In this document: piece by piece, positions 33,871 to 41,726 of the stretch
How positions within the stretch are numbered: the first letter of the stretch is position 1
How the letters are laid out: each line of letters begins with the position of its first letter
Origin: Paenibacillus sp. FSL H8-0079
GTDB taxonomy: Bacteria > Bacillota > Bacilli > Paenibacillales > Paenibacillaceae
Reading direction: 5' to 3'
Assembly (NCBI RefSeq): GCF_037991315.1
Contig: NZ_CP150300.1
Span: 2,604,001 to 2,668,000, forward strand
DNA length: 64,000 nt
Made by a program: the position numbers and the translations under genes
Notes under the pieces: generated by a model
What the model was told of the DNA's origin: nothing
Seen by the model: only the letters and a program-made list of their open reading frames with translations
Database searches by the model: none

Positions 33871-33934
33871 TAAATCAGCAACCATATAAAAAGGATCTAT
33901 TTGGGTGCATATAATTTTGTCAGGAAGTGATTGG

Positions 33935-34402
33935 GTGAATAAAGAAATTCTACTTGAATGGGATAAGCAGTATAATGCGATGAAACGAACGAAAGAGAAT
34001 TACTGGAAGACCTATAGAAATTGGCGTGATGAAAACAAAAGCGATTATCATGATACTTTTATGGGAAAGTTATATGATGAATTTATAAGTCTTGAAGAGC
34101 GTGCCATATACCTGAAATATAGTTTTATTACAACAGAAGCAGTGGTATTTTGTTCGGTTAATATATTTTACGTAGAAGAACATATAGGAACCTATGACAT
34201 AGAGTTCTTTTTGAATGGTGAGATTGCTGATGATTATCTGGATTTTGGGGACGTGTTACTTAAAGATAAGATTACTAAGGTGAAGCATAACTTGAAGGTT
34301 GCAAGAAGGGCTCTGAAACTAGGATTTGAAACATCAGACATTTCTAAAATTACGGAAGTCCCACTTGAATATTTAGAAATATTAAAAAAGAAATATAGTT
34401 GA
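33935..34402 (+). CDS. Cassette 19: hypothetical protein
   Basis: 155 residues from the GTG at 33935 (AGGAAGTGA upstream); a GTG at 33905 in the same frame lacks a good ribosome site. Soluble, charged. EEHIGTYDIEFFLNGEIADD resembles a segment of the cassette 13 protein. The C-terminus LGFETSDISKITEVPLEYLE is like the tails of PD-(D/E)XK transposase-type (Rpn) proteins but too short to classify. Confidence 0.55.
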   Translation: MNKEILLEWDKQYNAMKRTKENYWKTYRNWRDENKSDYHDTFMGKLYDEFISLEERAIYLKYSFITTEAVVFCSVNIFYVEEHIGTYDIEFFLNGEIADDYLDFGDVLLKDKITKVKHNLKVARRALKLGFETSDISKITEVPLEYLEILKKKYS

Positions 34403-34411
34403 ACGTTAGAC
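34401..34411 (+). repeat. Site 19: isolated right core of an attC-like site
   Basis: GAACGTTAGAC directly follows the stop of the cassette 19 gene. Only the right end of a site remains, so the rest was deleted. It would be the start of a further cassette (GTTAGACGAAACTC). Confidence 0.5.
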
Positions 34412-34468
34412 GAAACTCTTGAAATTCGAAAAAATATCCAGTGATTTACTCCAGGAGGCTGAGGAACA

Positions 34469-35005
34469 ATGAGGAATAAAATGCCTAAGATCATTGCTAT
34501 TGCAGCAGTATCGGGGGGAGGGAAAACCACTATTACGTCATGTCTAACCCAAGTGCTAAATAATGCAAAGACCTTATATTTCGATGAGTATGATTTAGAA
34601 GGACCCGACGATGTTGTTAACTGGGTTGAGCGAGGCGCTGATTGTAATGAGTGGAACCTAGAGCCACTAATTTCTGATCTGAGAAATCTTATTTCTTCAG
34701 AAGATACGGAATTCATATTGTTGGATTATCCATTTGCAAGGTTACATGACAAATTGAAAAACATTGATCTGACTATTTTCATAGATACACCTCTTGATAT
34801 AGCAATGGCAAGAAGAATATTAAGAGATTTTAGAGACAAGAATGCAGAATCTATTTTAGATGATTTAAGTCTTTATTTATCAGGCGGGAGAAGTGGATAT
34901 GAACGTATGTTGAAGACAATAAAACCAAATTCAGATCTGATTATTGATGGTCTATTACCTACTGAGGAAATAGTTAACATCATATGTGATAGGATAAAGA
35001 GCTGA
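34469..35005 (+). CDS. P-loop kinase (uridine kinase-like)
   Basis: 178 residues, GGAGG upstream of the ATG. Walker A is AAVSGGGKTTITSCL near residues 12-19, the substrate region is TLYFDEYDLEGPDD, and LTIFIDTPLDIAMARRILRD is the lid/Walker B-like region of nucleoside kinase relatives. It resembles uridine/cytidine kinase-type proteins, though a specific substrate cannot be assigned. Intact. It lies between remnants of attC-like sites and was probably a cassette. Confidence 0.7.
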   Translation: MRNKMPKIIAIAAVSGGGKTTITSCLTQVLNNAKTLYFDEYDLEGPDDVVNWVERGADCNEWNLEPLISDLRNLISSEDTEFILLDYPFARLHDKLKNIDLTIFIDTPLDIAMARRILRDFRDKNAESILDDLSLYLSGGRSGYERMLKTIKPNSDLIIDGLLPTEEIVNIICDRIKS

Positions 35006-35029
35006 TATCAAGTATATTCGAGCATGCCA

Positions 35030-35130
35030 AAGAATCGCCTCACAACCTATCTATGCAGCGTCGCTACTACTCTTTATTTTGTTCATGGAAAGGGAAAGAG
35101 CGAAATTAGACAGGGTAACGTAATAAAGCA
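35030..35130 (+). repeat. Site 20: degenerate attC-like site
   Basis: CGCCTCACAACCTATCTATGCAGCG resembles in outline the left end of site 2 (CGCCTAACATCG, TATCTACGCTGCG), and AGACAGGGTAACGTAATA resembles its right end (AGATACAGTAACGTTATA). The middle is diverged. It separates the kinase and phosphatase genes. Confidence 0.5.
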
Positions 35131-35149
35131 GCATTTCAAGGAGGATTAT

Positions 35150-35716
35150 ATGAAGACGAACATCTATATGGTTAGGCATGCTGAATCACCATACGATGAA
35201 GGAAGCGAAATTACTAGAGGACTCACCACTAAGGGCAAGAAGGATGTTGAGAAAGCTACTGAAATACTTAAAGTAGAAGGAATAGATGTTATTATATCCA
35301 GCCCATATAACCGGGCAATCCTTAGTGTTGAGGGGTTGGCACAATACTTTGAATTAAATATCAAAACATATGAAGATCTAAGGGAAAGGTTTTTTGCTGA
35401 AGAAACTATTGATAACACTGAGTTAATGTCAATTATTAGAGATAAATTTAATGATTTTGATTATTCTTTACCAGGTGGGGAGTCTAATGCTGATTGTCAG
35501 AATAGATCGATAGCAGTGATTAAAAACATATTAAAAGAACACGCTGGGAAGAAAATAGCTATTGGAACACATGGACTTGTAATGACTTTGATGATGAATT
35601 ATTTTGATTCAAGTTATGGTTTGGATTTTTTAGATCAATTAAAGAAGCCAGATATTTATAAATTACGTTTTGAAAATTTTGAATTAAAAGATGTAATAAG
35701 ACTGTGGAATGGATAG
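35150..35716 (+). CDS. Histidine phosphatase family protein
   Basis: 188 residues from the ATG at 35150 (AAGGAGG upstream). The RHG motif is YMVRHAESPYDEG at the N-terminus, with the second Arg in ISSPYNRAILS and the second catalytic His in GTHGLVMTLM. These are the hallmarks of phosphoglycerate-mutase-like phosphatases, which hydrolyse phosphate monoesters through a phospho-His. Substrate unknown. It was probably carried by a cassette whose site 20 lies upstream. Confidence 0.85.
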   Translation: MKTNIYMVRHAESPYDEGSEITRGLTTKGKKDVEKATEILKVEGIDVIISSPYNRAILSVEGLAQYFELNIKTYEDLRERFFAEETIDNTELMSIIRDKFNDFDYSLPGGESNADCQNRSIAVIKNILKEHAGKKIAIGTHGLVMTLMMNYFDSSYGLDFLDQLKKPDIYKLRFENFELKDVIRLWNG

Positions 35717-35777
35717 TTCTTCAAAAGTTCATTAACTACCAAACCAAGATCGCAATCATTGGTGATTTTCGTATTAT

Positions 35778-35979
35778 TTGAGTAAGAGCCTTAAGGATTT
35801 TATATATGAAAGCAATAATGGAAAAGATATATTCTTCCTGCCCGATGAAGATCAGGCTATTGAGAAACTGCTTAAGCGAATTCACTTGATGTATCCTGAA
35901 AGCGTTCTATAATGACATTCCTTCCTATTTCGATGCTCATTGGTATGGAGCAGTATCAAATCTATGTCTTCCACAGTGA
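35778..35979 (+). pseudogene. Fragment of an unknown gene with a frameshift
   Basis: A first frame reads LSKSLKDFIYESNNG and DEDQAIEKLLKRIHLMYPES to a TAA at 35910-35912; a second frame continues KAFYNDIPSYFDAHWYGAVS to TGA at 35977-35979. Together they look like the C-terminal part of one protein broken by a small indel near 35899. The family is not recognised. Confidence 0.45.
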
Positions 35980-36022
35980 TACTTTTATTAAACATAATCT
36001 ATGTAAAAGGAAGATGATTACG

Positions 36023-36566
36023 ATGGAAAAAGGCAAAATTATATTTTTGAATGGTGTAACCAGTTCTGGTAAAACTTCAATCGTGGAAGCAATGCAAGAC
36101 TACTCTGAACCATTTTTCTACGTTGTGGGTAATGATCTTTTTGAAAATACAATCGGAGATAAACATCTCCAGACGGGATTACTGGAAGTATCTTAGTGAA
36201 GCCATCATTATGATGTATCACACGGCAAAGTTATTTTCAGATAGCGGGAAGCATGTTCTGATCGATGGCATACTTGTCGAAAGACCTGAGCTCACGCCAC
36301 ATTATGAACAAGTCAAAAACATTTTTGACGGGTACCCATTGGATATCGTTGAGTTATATTGTCCTTTGGACATTTGTCGTCAGCGGAATATCGAACGTGG
36401 GGATCGAAGAGAAGATCAATCCGATGAGCAAAATAAAATCATGGCACCCAACATTCACTATAGTTATTCGGTTGATACGAGTGTGAATACACCGGAAGAG
36501 TGTGCAGAAATGATTATTACTTCCCTATTCAAACCACGTCATGGAACATTGGAAACTAACAAATAA
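36023..36566 (+). pseudogene. Chloramphenicol phosphotransferase-like (CPT) gene with a frameshift
   Basis: KIIFLNGVTSSGKTSIVEAM carries the Walker A of CPT-like kinases, and FFYVVGNDLFENTIGDKHLQ follows. Near 36170 the frame shifts: the second part reads YWKYLSEAIIMMYHTAKLFS, HVLIDGILVERPEL and VELYCPLDICRQRNIERGDR to the stop at 36566. Intact relatives phosphorylate chloramphenicol or similar hydroxyl groups. Probably inactive. Last recognisable gene of the array. Confidence 0.75.
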
Positions 36567-36587
36567 TACACAACGAAGCTGGGGCAT

Positions 36588-36610
36588 CCAATAACATGGT
36601 ATTCCAGCTT
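36588..36610 (+). repeat. Site 21: left-half remnant of an attC-like site
   Basis: CCAATAACATGGTATTCCAGC resembles the left ends TAACATAATATTCACG and TAACATGTATTCAAGC (site 18). No right half follows. It is the last trace of the repeat family in the window. Confidence 0.45.
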
Positions 36611-36681
36611 TTTGACTATCTGAGAGGGATAAAAAAAAGATCAGCATGCTAAAGTAATCTTTGTGAAAGTAAGGAGACGAT

Positions 36682-37122
36682 ATGTTTATGACAAAATTTT
36701 ATGTTCGTGAGGCCGTTCAAACAGATGCGCAAGCTTTAGTAGACTTGAATTACCTATTCAATGGAGTTCGGCGAAATGTAGATGAGGTACAACAAGAACT
36801 AATACATACAAGAGAAACAATCGTAGTTGCTGTACTGGAAGAACAAGTGGTTGGATTTGCTTGTGGGCAAGTTGTTAAGTCGTTTTGTTACAAGGAGTCT
36901 ATAGCTGAAATAACCGAAATGTACATTTTAGAATCTGAACGCAGGAACGGATTGGCTTTACGTATGATCACATTGTTGGAGAACATATTCAAAAACGTTG
37001 GTGTAAAAAGTGTCAAGATTCTTACAGGACAAAAGAATATGCAAGCGATCAACACATATGAAAAGGCAGGGTATCACAGGGAAGACCATTTAGTAATGGA
37101 TAAGAAACTGGAAAATATATAA
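36682..37122 (+). CDS. GNAT family N-acetyltransferase
   Basis: 146 residues, AAGGAG upstream of the ATG. The acetyl-CoA region is EMYILESERRNGLALRMITL (R/Q-x-x-G-x-A variant) and the C-terminal strand AINTYEKAGYHREDH is typical of GNAT enzymes. Aminoglycoside-type and protein-type acetyltransferases share this pattern, so the substrate is open. First gene of the repeat-free accessory block. Confidence 0.8.
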   Translation: MFMTKFYVREAVQTDAQALVDLNYLFNGVRRNVDEVQQELIHTRETIVVAVLEEQVVGFACGQVVKSFCYKESIAEITEMYILESERRNGLALRMITLLENIFKNVGVKSVKILTGQKNMQAINTYEKAGYHREDHLVMDKKLENI

Positions 37123-37244
37123 ACGTAGCTGACTTGCGAGATTTTGAAAAAGGAGGATAAGGAAAAGTTTAGTTTGGCATCGAATTTTATGTGAGTAGGT
37201 TTGAAAAGCAATTTTCATTCGAAAATAAAAGGAGGTAGTTTGTC

Positions 37245-37580
37245 CTGAAGCATTTACAGTTCATTTTCTCATTACTATTTATCATGTTAGGAATTGTCAT
37301 TATTACGATCTCGAAGATGATTGAAGAGGTGATTCCCAAGTTAGGCTATGCGGCATTTCAGTCAGCGGCAGCTGGCAGTTATACTCCGAGTGATTATCAA
37401 GTGGATTTTGAACTTAATTATTGGATTGGGGCGATATGTATTCTAGGTGGCATCATCTGCTTAATTAGTACAATGAATGTTGTCCGAAACTACATTCGTG
37501 AAATGAATTTAAGAAACAGAGCGTTTGATGAAGCTCATAATTATGATGATACAAGAGAACAGAAGGAGTATATGATATAA
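37245..37580 (+). CDS. Small membrane protein, possible CTG start
   Basis: 111 residues if started at CTG 37245, nine bases after AAAGGAGG; the first ATG is at 37284 and would cut into the first transmembrane helix. The frame from CTG gives KHLQFIFSLLFIMLGIVIIT, a normal helix start. A second helix (YWIGAICILGGIICLISTM) lies near residue 65, with a charged cytoplasmic tail. Family unknown. Confidence 0.6.
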   Translation: MKHLQFIFSLLFIMLGIVIITISKMIEEVIPKLGYAAFQSAAAGSYTPSDYQVDFELNYWIGAICILGGIICLISTMNVVRNYIREMNLRNRAFDEAHNYDDTREQKEYMI

Positions 37581-37605
37581 CATAAAAAAGAAGGGGCAGA
37601 TATAT

Positions 37606-38142
37606 ATGATTACATTCCAATACTTTGAACCGGAAGATTTTGATCAACTGATCGAATGGAGTGGGGATGAAGCATTTCTGCTCCAGTGGGCCGGCCCTCA
37701 GTTCCATTATCCACTGTCCAGGGAACAACTATCTGATTATTTGGATGGTGCGAATGATAAGAACACTTCGAATAAGTTCATATATAAAGTGGTGGATGAA
37801 TCCGCTCAGGAGATTGTGGGCCATATTGCTCTTGGTGGTATCGATCGATATAATCGTTCAGGGCGCATTGGTAAGGTGATCCTTGGCAAGCCACACCAGG
37901 GTAAAGGATATGGGAAGCAAATGATCGATGAGGCACTACGAATTGGATTTGAAGAGGAAGGATTGCATCGGATTAGTTTAGGTGTTTTTGATTTTAATAT
38001 CTCAGCTCTCCGATGTTATGAGAAAGCGGGCTTCGTGCAAGAAGGACTTATTCGCGATGCCAGAAGATATGAAGATACATTCTGGAATCTAATCGAGATG
38101 AGCATTTTAGAAGATGAATGGAAAAGAATAAACGCCACTTAA
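37606..38142 (+). CDS. RimJ/RimL-type GNAT acetyltransferase
   Basis: 178 residues. FEPEDFDQLIEWSGDEAFLL at the N-terminus, acetyl-CoA loop GKPHQGKGYGKQMIDEAL (Q-x-x-G-x-G) near residues 95-110, and ISALRCYEKAGFVQEGLIRD at the C-terminus are characteristic of RimJ/RimL relatives that acetylate N-termini or small amines. GAAGGGG precedes the start. It begins 25 bp after the small membrane protein gene. Confidence 0.85.
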   Translation: MITFQYFEPEDFDQLIEWSGDEAFLLQWAGPQFHYPLSREQLSDYLDGANDKNTSNKFIYKVVDESAQEIVGHIALGGIDRYNRSGRIGKVILGKPHQGKGYGKQMIDEALRIGFEEEGLHRISLGVFDFNISALRCYEKAGFVQEGLIRDARRYEDTFWNLIEMSILEDEWKRINAT

Positions 38143-38224
38143 TGCAGAAGGAGCACACCCTTGCGAGTAAAAGCTCGATTCCATGGTTGTTCTCTTTTGT
38201 AACATTTAGATTGGGAGTGATGAA

Positions 38225-38755
38225 ATGATCATCATGATTAACGGAGCATTTGGTTCCGGAAAAACCTCGGCAGCAGAAGCACTTCAACCTTTAATTGCAA
38301 ACAGTATGATCTATGATCCTGAAGAAATTGGTTATATGCTCAGAAAACTTCTCCCAGAGAATTGTAGAGAGGAGAGGGAACGGACGGATGATTTTCAAGA
38401 TATCGAGCTATGGAGAATTCTAACCGTAAAGACGGCTAAAGAAGTAAAGCAGAAATACAACAAACACTTAATCATCCCCATGACCATCTATAAAGAGGAA
38501 AACTTTCATTACATCTATAACGGGTTAAAAGAGATCGATCAGGACATTCATCATTTTTGCCTAACGGCTATAGAAGAGACAATTTATCATCGTTTGGCTA
38601 AACGAGGAGATGAATTTGGAGGCTGGCAGTATCAACAAGCACCAAAGTGTGTTGAAGCTTTCAAGGATGAACAATTTCAAACTCACATTGCTACAGATTA
38701 TCTGGAGACCATTGAAATCATAGATATCATATTGAATAAGGCCCTATCCAGATAA
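38225..38755 (+). CDS. TmrB-like P-loop ATPase (tunicamycin-resistance type)
   Basis: 176 residues. MIIMINGAFGSGKTSAAEAL is close to B. subtilis TmrB (INGAFGSGKT), as are YDPEEIGYMLRKLLPEN, HLIIPMTIYKEENF and HHFCLTAIEETIYHRLAKRG. TmrB confers tunicamycin resistance, apparently by binding the antibiotic at the membrane; whether this homologue does so is unknown. GGGAGTGATGAA precedes the ATG. Confidence 0.8.
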   Translation: MIIMINGAFGSGKTSAAEALQPLIANSMIYDPEEIGYMLRKLLPENCREERERTDDFQDIELWRILTVKTAKEVKQKYNKHLIIPMTIYKEENFHYIYNGLKEIDQDIHHFCLTAIEETIYHRLAKRGDEFGGWQYQQAPKCVEAFKDEQFQTHIATDYLETIEIIDIILNKALSR

Positions 38756-38784
38756 TTACCATTTGTTTTTAATAGGAGGGTTTT

Positions 38785-39138
38785 ATGATGATGATTGTAC
38801 ATGTACTCTTAAGAAAAGAATGGGAAGATGCGTTGATCAATGGGGTTTACAGAGCAGCCTCCTTAGAAAAGGAAGGTTTTATTCATTGCTCACCTATGGA
38901 TAAGATTGTAGCTGTGGCTAATTATAATTACCTTGGGACAAAGGGGTTAGTATTACTTTGCTTTGATGCATCTAAAATAAAATCCAAAGTTGTATGGGAA
39001 GATCTGTATAATGAAGGCAGGGAATATCCTCATATTTACGGTGAGTTAAATCTAGACGCGGTAGTTCATACATATGATTTTGAGCCTAATGAAGAAGGGA
39101 GATTTTCGCTACCTGCTGATTTAGAGAAAATGCAGTGA
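38785..39138 (+). CDS. DUF952 family protein
   Basis: 117 residues, AGGAGGG upstream. The family pattern is clear: LRKEWEDALINGVYRAASLE, then EGFIHCSPMDKI and YPHIYGELNLDAVV. DUF952 is a small soluble fold related to ADP-ribosyltransferase-like proteins in structure surveys, with unknown function. Between a TmrB-like and a GNAT gene in a probable transcript. Confidence 0.85.
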   Translation: MMMIVHVLLRKEWEDALINGVYRAASLEKEGFIHCSPMDKIVAVANYNYLGTKGLVLLCFDASKIKSKVVWEDLYNEGREYPHIYGELNLDAVVHTYDFEPNEEGRFSLPADLEKMQ

Positions 39139-39204
39139 GTTCGAATTTCACAGATAGACGCTGATATATTTGAAGAAAATGAAACAGAAGAGGATGGATG
39201 GTAA

Positions 39205-39699
39205 TTGACGATAGTGACTTTTGAAGAGGTAGCCGAGCTACACCTTCCTGAAATTAGAGCTATTTATAACTACTATGTATTGAATACAACGATTTCGTTT
39301 CATACGGAGGAATTAGATCTTGATCAGATTAAAACCTCTGTGATGAACAAAGATACGCGTTATAAAACTTACGTAATCCTTGAAAACAATCAAATGATGG
39401 GCTATGTACTGATCACCCAATATAAGAGTAAACAGGCATATGATATTTGCGGAGAAGTCACCATATATCTAAAGCCCGACATTTTGGGAAAAGGCCTGGG
39501 GAAACAAGCATTAAGTTTTATTGAGAAGGTTGCAAAAGAACAAGGATTCCATACCTTAATTGCGACGATTTGCATGGAGAATACCAGAAGTAAATCATTA
39601 TTCGAGAGAAATGGTTATGAACAATGTGCTCTATTTAAAGAGATCGGATATAAATTTGATAGAAAACTGGATATTGGAAGTTTCCAAAAGATCTTGTAA
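39205..39699 (+). CDS. GNAT acetyltransferase, phosphinothricin acetyltransferase-like
   Basis: 164 residues from a TTG start with AGAGGATGG upstream. EVAELHLPEIRAIYNYYVLN followed by TTISFHTEEL is the Pat/YwnH N-terminus, GEVTIYLKPDILGKGLGKQA carries the acetyl-CoA loop, and MENTRSKSLFERNGYEQC the C-terminal part. Pat-type enzymes acetylate phosphinothricin, methionine sulfone or related amines. 12 bp before the next gene. Confidence 0.85.
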   Translation: MTIVTFEEVAELHLPEIRAIYNYYVLNTTISFHTEELDLDQIKTSVMNKDTRYKTYVILENNQMMGYVLITQYKSKQAYDICGEVTIYLKPDILGKGLGKQALSFIEKVAKEQGFHTLIATICMENTRSKSLFERNGYEQCALFKEIGYKFDRKLDIGSFQKIL

Positions 39700-39711
39700 G
39701 GAGAATAGGAA

Positions 39712-40242
39712 ATGAGTACTAACCTTTATATTATATCTGGTCCCGCTGGAGTAGGGAAATCTACAACTTCAAAGCTGCTGGTTCAGACTTTAGAAAAAAG
39801 TGCATACATTTCTGGAGATGCGGTTAGTCACTTTCCGGTTAAAGGGCGAGGTAAACCTTGGCTTGATAAGGATACACACGACTTAACTTGGAAAAACATA
39901 GCCAGTATAGTGAAAAATCTATTGGATTATGGATACGATGTAGTTTTGGACTATGTAGCTTTTCCGGAAGACGTTAATGGATTATTAACAGAATTAGCAG
40001 ACTATAATGTGCGCATAATTTATGTTGTACTCATGGTTGATCGTCAAACCATTATTCGTAGAGATCGCTTGAGAGCAGAAGAGTATCAAATGAAAGAAAG
40101 AAGTGTAATTCTGCTTGATGAGTTTGAAAATAATCTGGATGTGAAAGTAGATAACAAGCTGTATACTAATCATTTCACAGAAGAAGAACTACCTGAAATA
40201 GTAAGTGAAATTATAAATAACGAGAAATATCGATTGAAATAA
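39712..40242 (+). CDS. P-loop kinase (zeta-toxin/AAA_33-like)
   Basis: 176 residues. Walker A is YIISGPAGVGKSTTSKLLVQ near residues 6-20; DVVLDYVAFPEDVNG is the Walker B region and RQTIIRRDRLRAEEYQMKE the Arg-rich lid. It belongs to the broad zeta-toxin/chloramphenicol-kinase-like group; no antitoxin gene adjoins it. GAGAATAGG precedes the ATG. Ends at the bidirectional terminator 40275-40303. Confidence 0.7.
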   Translation: MSTNLYIISGPAGVGKSTTSKLLVQTLEKSAYISGDAVSHFPVKGRGKPWLDKDTHDLTWKNIASIVKNLLDYGYDVVLDYVAFPEDVNGLLTELADYNVRIIYVVLMVDRQTIIRRDRLRAEEYQMKERSVILLDEFENNLDVKVDNKLYTNHFTEEELPEIVSEIINNEKYRLK

Positions 40243-40274
40243 TCCGTACCTCGTCACTTTGCATGATTAATTGT

Positions 40275-40303
40275 AAAAGAGACAGCGAAAAAGCTGTCTC
40301 TTT
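40275..40303. terminator. Bidirectional rho-independent terminator
   Basis: AAAAGAGACAGC and GCTGTCTCTTT pair around GAAAAA, between the convergent kinase gene and the SMI1/KNR4 gene. Confidence 0.8.
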
Positions 40304-40350
40304 ATTCATCTAAACCAATTTATGTTTAACTTTATACAAACCTACTGAAG

Positions 40351-40938
40351 TTACTCTTCTTCGTTTAGAAAAGCAAAACCACTGTTAACAAGCCCCTGTA
40401 AATACTCGTCAAAGCTGTTTGCAATCACTACGTATTCGTCAGGGTCGTGCAAAAAGCGAACGATTTGACCACGTACACCTTCATCAGTAGGGTTAAAATC
40501 AATATAAAGTCTGGATGTTCCACCATTATTCATACAGTCTGAAAAGTGAATGTATTTTTCTGGAAGAAGCCCCTCACGATTGATCTTAGAGTCAACGGCA
40601 TCCTCTTCATCTTCGTATTCTAAAAGATAAGAGACGTCTTCTTCATTTTTTGAACTTTCGAGCATTTGTTGGGTAGAGAGTAAGTAATATGGATATCTAC
40701 CTTCTCCAACATCTGAGCCTAGAATACAAACCGTAATTTCTTTATCTCCGTACTTCCTCCAATATGTACCATCAATATTTTCAAGTAAACCGATGAGTGA
40801 TTCTGGACAATTTGGATATTTTGATCTTAATGTAGTTATATCTTCTTGTGTAGCACCGCTCGCTGTATTTAGTTCTTCAAGTTCTTCTGTTGATAATGAT
40901 GCTCTCAATCCATTTAAAAATTTGTTCACCAAATCCAT
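40351..40938 (-). CDS. SMI1/KNR4 (SUKH) family protein
   Basis: 195 residues, GGGAGGTC upstream on the minus strand. The SUKH pattern is visible: ITTLRSKYPNCPESLIGLLE, NIDGTYWRKYG, and a conserved Asp-rich middle, ending in NSFDEYLQGLVNSGF. SUKH proteins are common immunity proteins against contact-dependent or polymorphic toxins. No toxin gene is nearby, so it would be an orphan immunity gene. One of the few minus-strand genes. Confidence 0.8.
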   Translation of the reverse strand: MDLVNKFLNGLRASLSTEELEELNTASGATQEDITTLRSKYPNCPESLIGLLENIDGTYWRKYGDKEITVCILGSDVGEGRYPYYLLSTQQMLESSKNEEDVSYLLEYEDEEDAVDSKINREGLLPEKYIHFSDCMNNGGTSRLYIDFNPTDEGVRGQIVRFLHDPDEYVVIANSFDEYLQGLVNSGFAFLNEEE

Positions 40939-41224
40939 TATGTTGACCTCCCAGTCATAAAATATAAAGCAATTATACGCAGATAAAGTAAAAGTACTGC
41001 GTTGGTGTGAAGAATCTTTCCCCTACAATATGTTATGAATACTAAGATCAGTTTATCATTTTCTCTAGTTTATTGATAACTACAAGGTTTAACTGTGTCT
41101 GGTGATAAAGGGGCATGGGATTAACTGCTAAGGTTGGATAGACCCTCCCATGCTTTCGTAGTACAATTATGTAAGTAATTGGAATGGTTGGTCTTATAGT
41201 AACGATATAGAGGAGCGGAATACA

Positions 41225-41596
41225 TTGTCATTACATATGTTCGTAGGAATTGGCCTGGCTTTATCATTATTGTTCCCCACAAATTCAGTTAATGCACCCT
41301 CGTCCGTTCAACTCATCCATTCTACAAATCATAGTAGTTATGCTTCTTATGAAAAGAGATTTACAATGGACCCTGATAACGGTGAGGATGCGCATCTGTG
41401 GATTGAAAATACCAGTAAGAGCAATCTTTATATGAAAATTACCGTGGGCAATAACACTCGACTTGAAGTTCCGATTGATAAAGGAACTCAAAAAAAAGTG
41501 AATTTGGCTGTAGGGAGAACAACAGACTTCAAAGTTTATGTTTTCAGCAGTATAGGACATAAAGTTGATATAACGATCAGTGCACGGCAATTTTAA
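41225..41596 (+). CDS. Hypothetical secreted or surface protein
   Basis: 123 residues from a TTG with GAGGAGCGG upstream. The N-terminal 25 residues (LHMFVGIGLALSLLFPTNSV) look like a signal peptide cut after VNA. The mature part is beta-rich, with DAHLWIENTSKSNLYMKITV and FKVYVFSSIGHKVDITISA. No family recognised; a small beta-sandwich is plausible. Confidence 0.6.
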   Translation: MSLHMFVGIGLALSLLFPTNSVNAPSSVQLIHSTNHSSYASYEKRFTMDPDNGEDAHLWIENTSKSNLYMKITVGNNTRLEVPIDKGTQKKVNLAVGRTTDFKVYVFSSIGHKVDITISARQF

Positions 41597-41726
41597 AAGA
41601 TATGATAGGCATTTTATGAGGGTTCTGCTCACTAGCTCAACAACCAGGGTGTGAGTGAATGAAAATCTTCTATAATATTTGAATATTTATGAATACGATT
41701 ACATTGCATGAGGGAGGGATTTCACT

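Larger units (their letters stand above)
17409..36620 (+). mobile_element. Integron-like gene cassette array (CALIN-type, no integrase in window)
   Basis: About 19 gene cassettes, each normally holding one + strand gene followed by a structured repeat that begins YYYAAC-like and ends GTTRRRY-like, as in integron attC sites. Boundaries are defined by G|TTA. The two ends of most cassettes are complementary over about 18 nt. The sequence is visibly more AT-rich than the flanks. From 28.7 kb rightward the repeats and genes decay. No tyrosine recombinase, attI or intI-like gene is present here, so the array would be called a CALIN (attC cluster lacking an integrase) if the sites are true attC. A different ssDNA-hairpin recombination system is possible. 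Confidence 0.8.

Noticed and set aside
35897..35911. Catabolite-responsive element (TGAAAGCGTTCTAT)
   Set aside because: Lies within a decayed gene fragment with no regulated gene at the right distance, and matches the cre consensus only partly.
17409..36620. CRISPR array
   Set aside because: The repeats are 78-170 bp, variable, spaced 0.5-1.8 kb apart and separated by coding genes. No short constant repeats with unique spacers and no cas genes.
39712..40242. Zeta toxin of a toxin-antitoxin pair
   Set aside because: No epsilon-like antitoxin gene is adjacent; the P-loop family is broad and includes harmless kinases.
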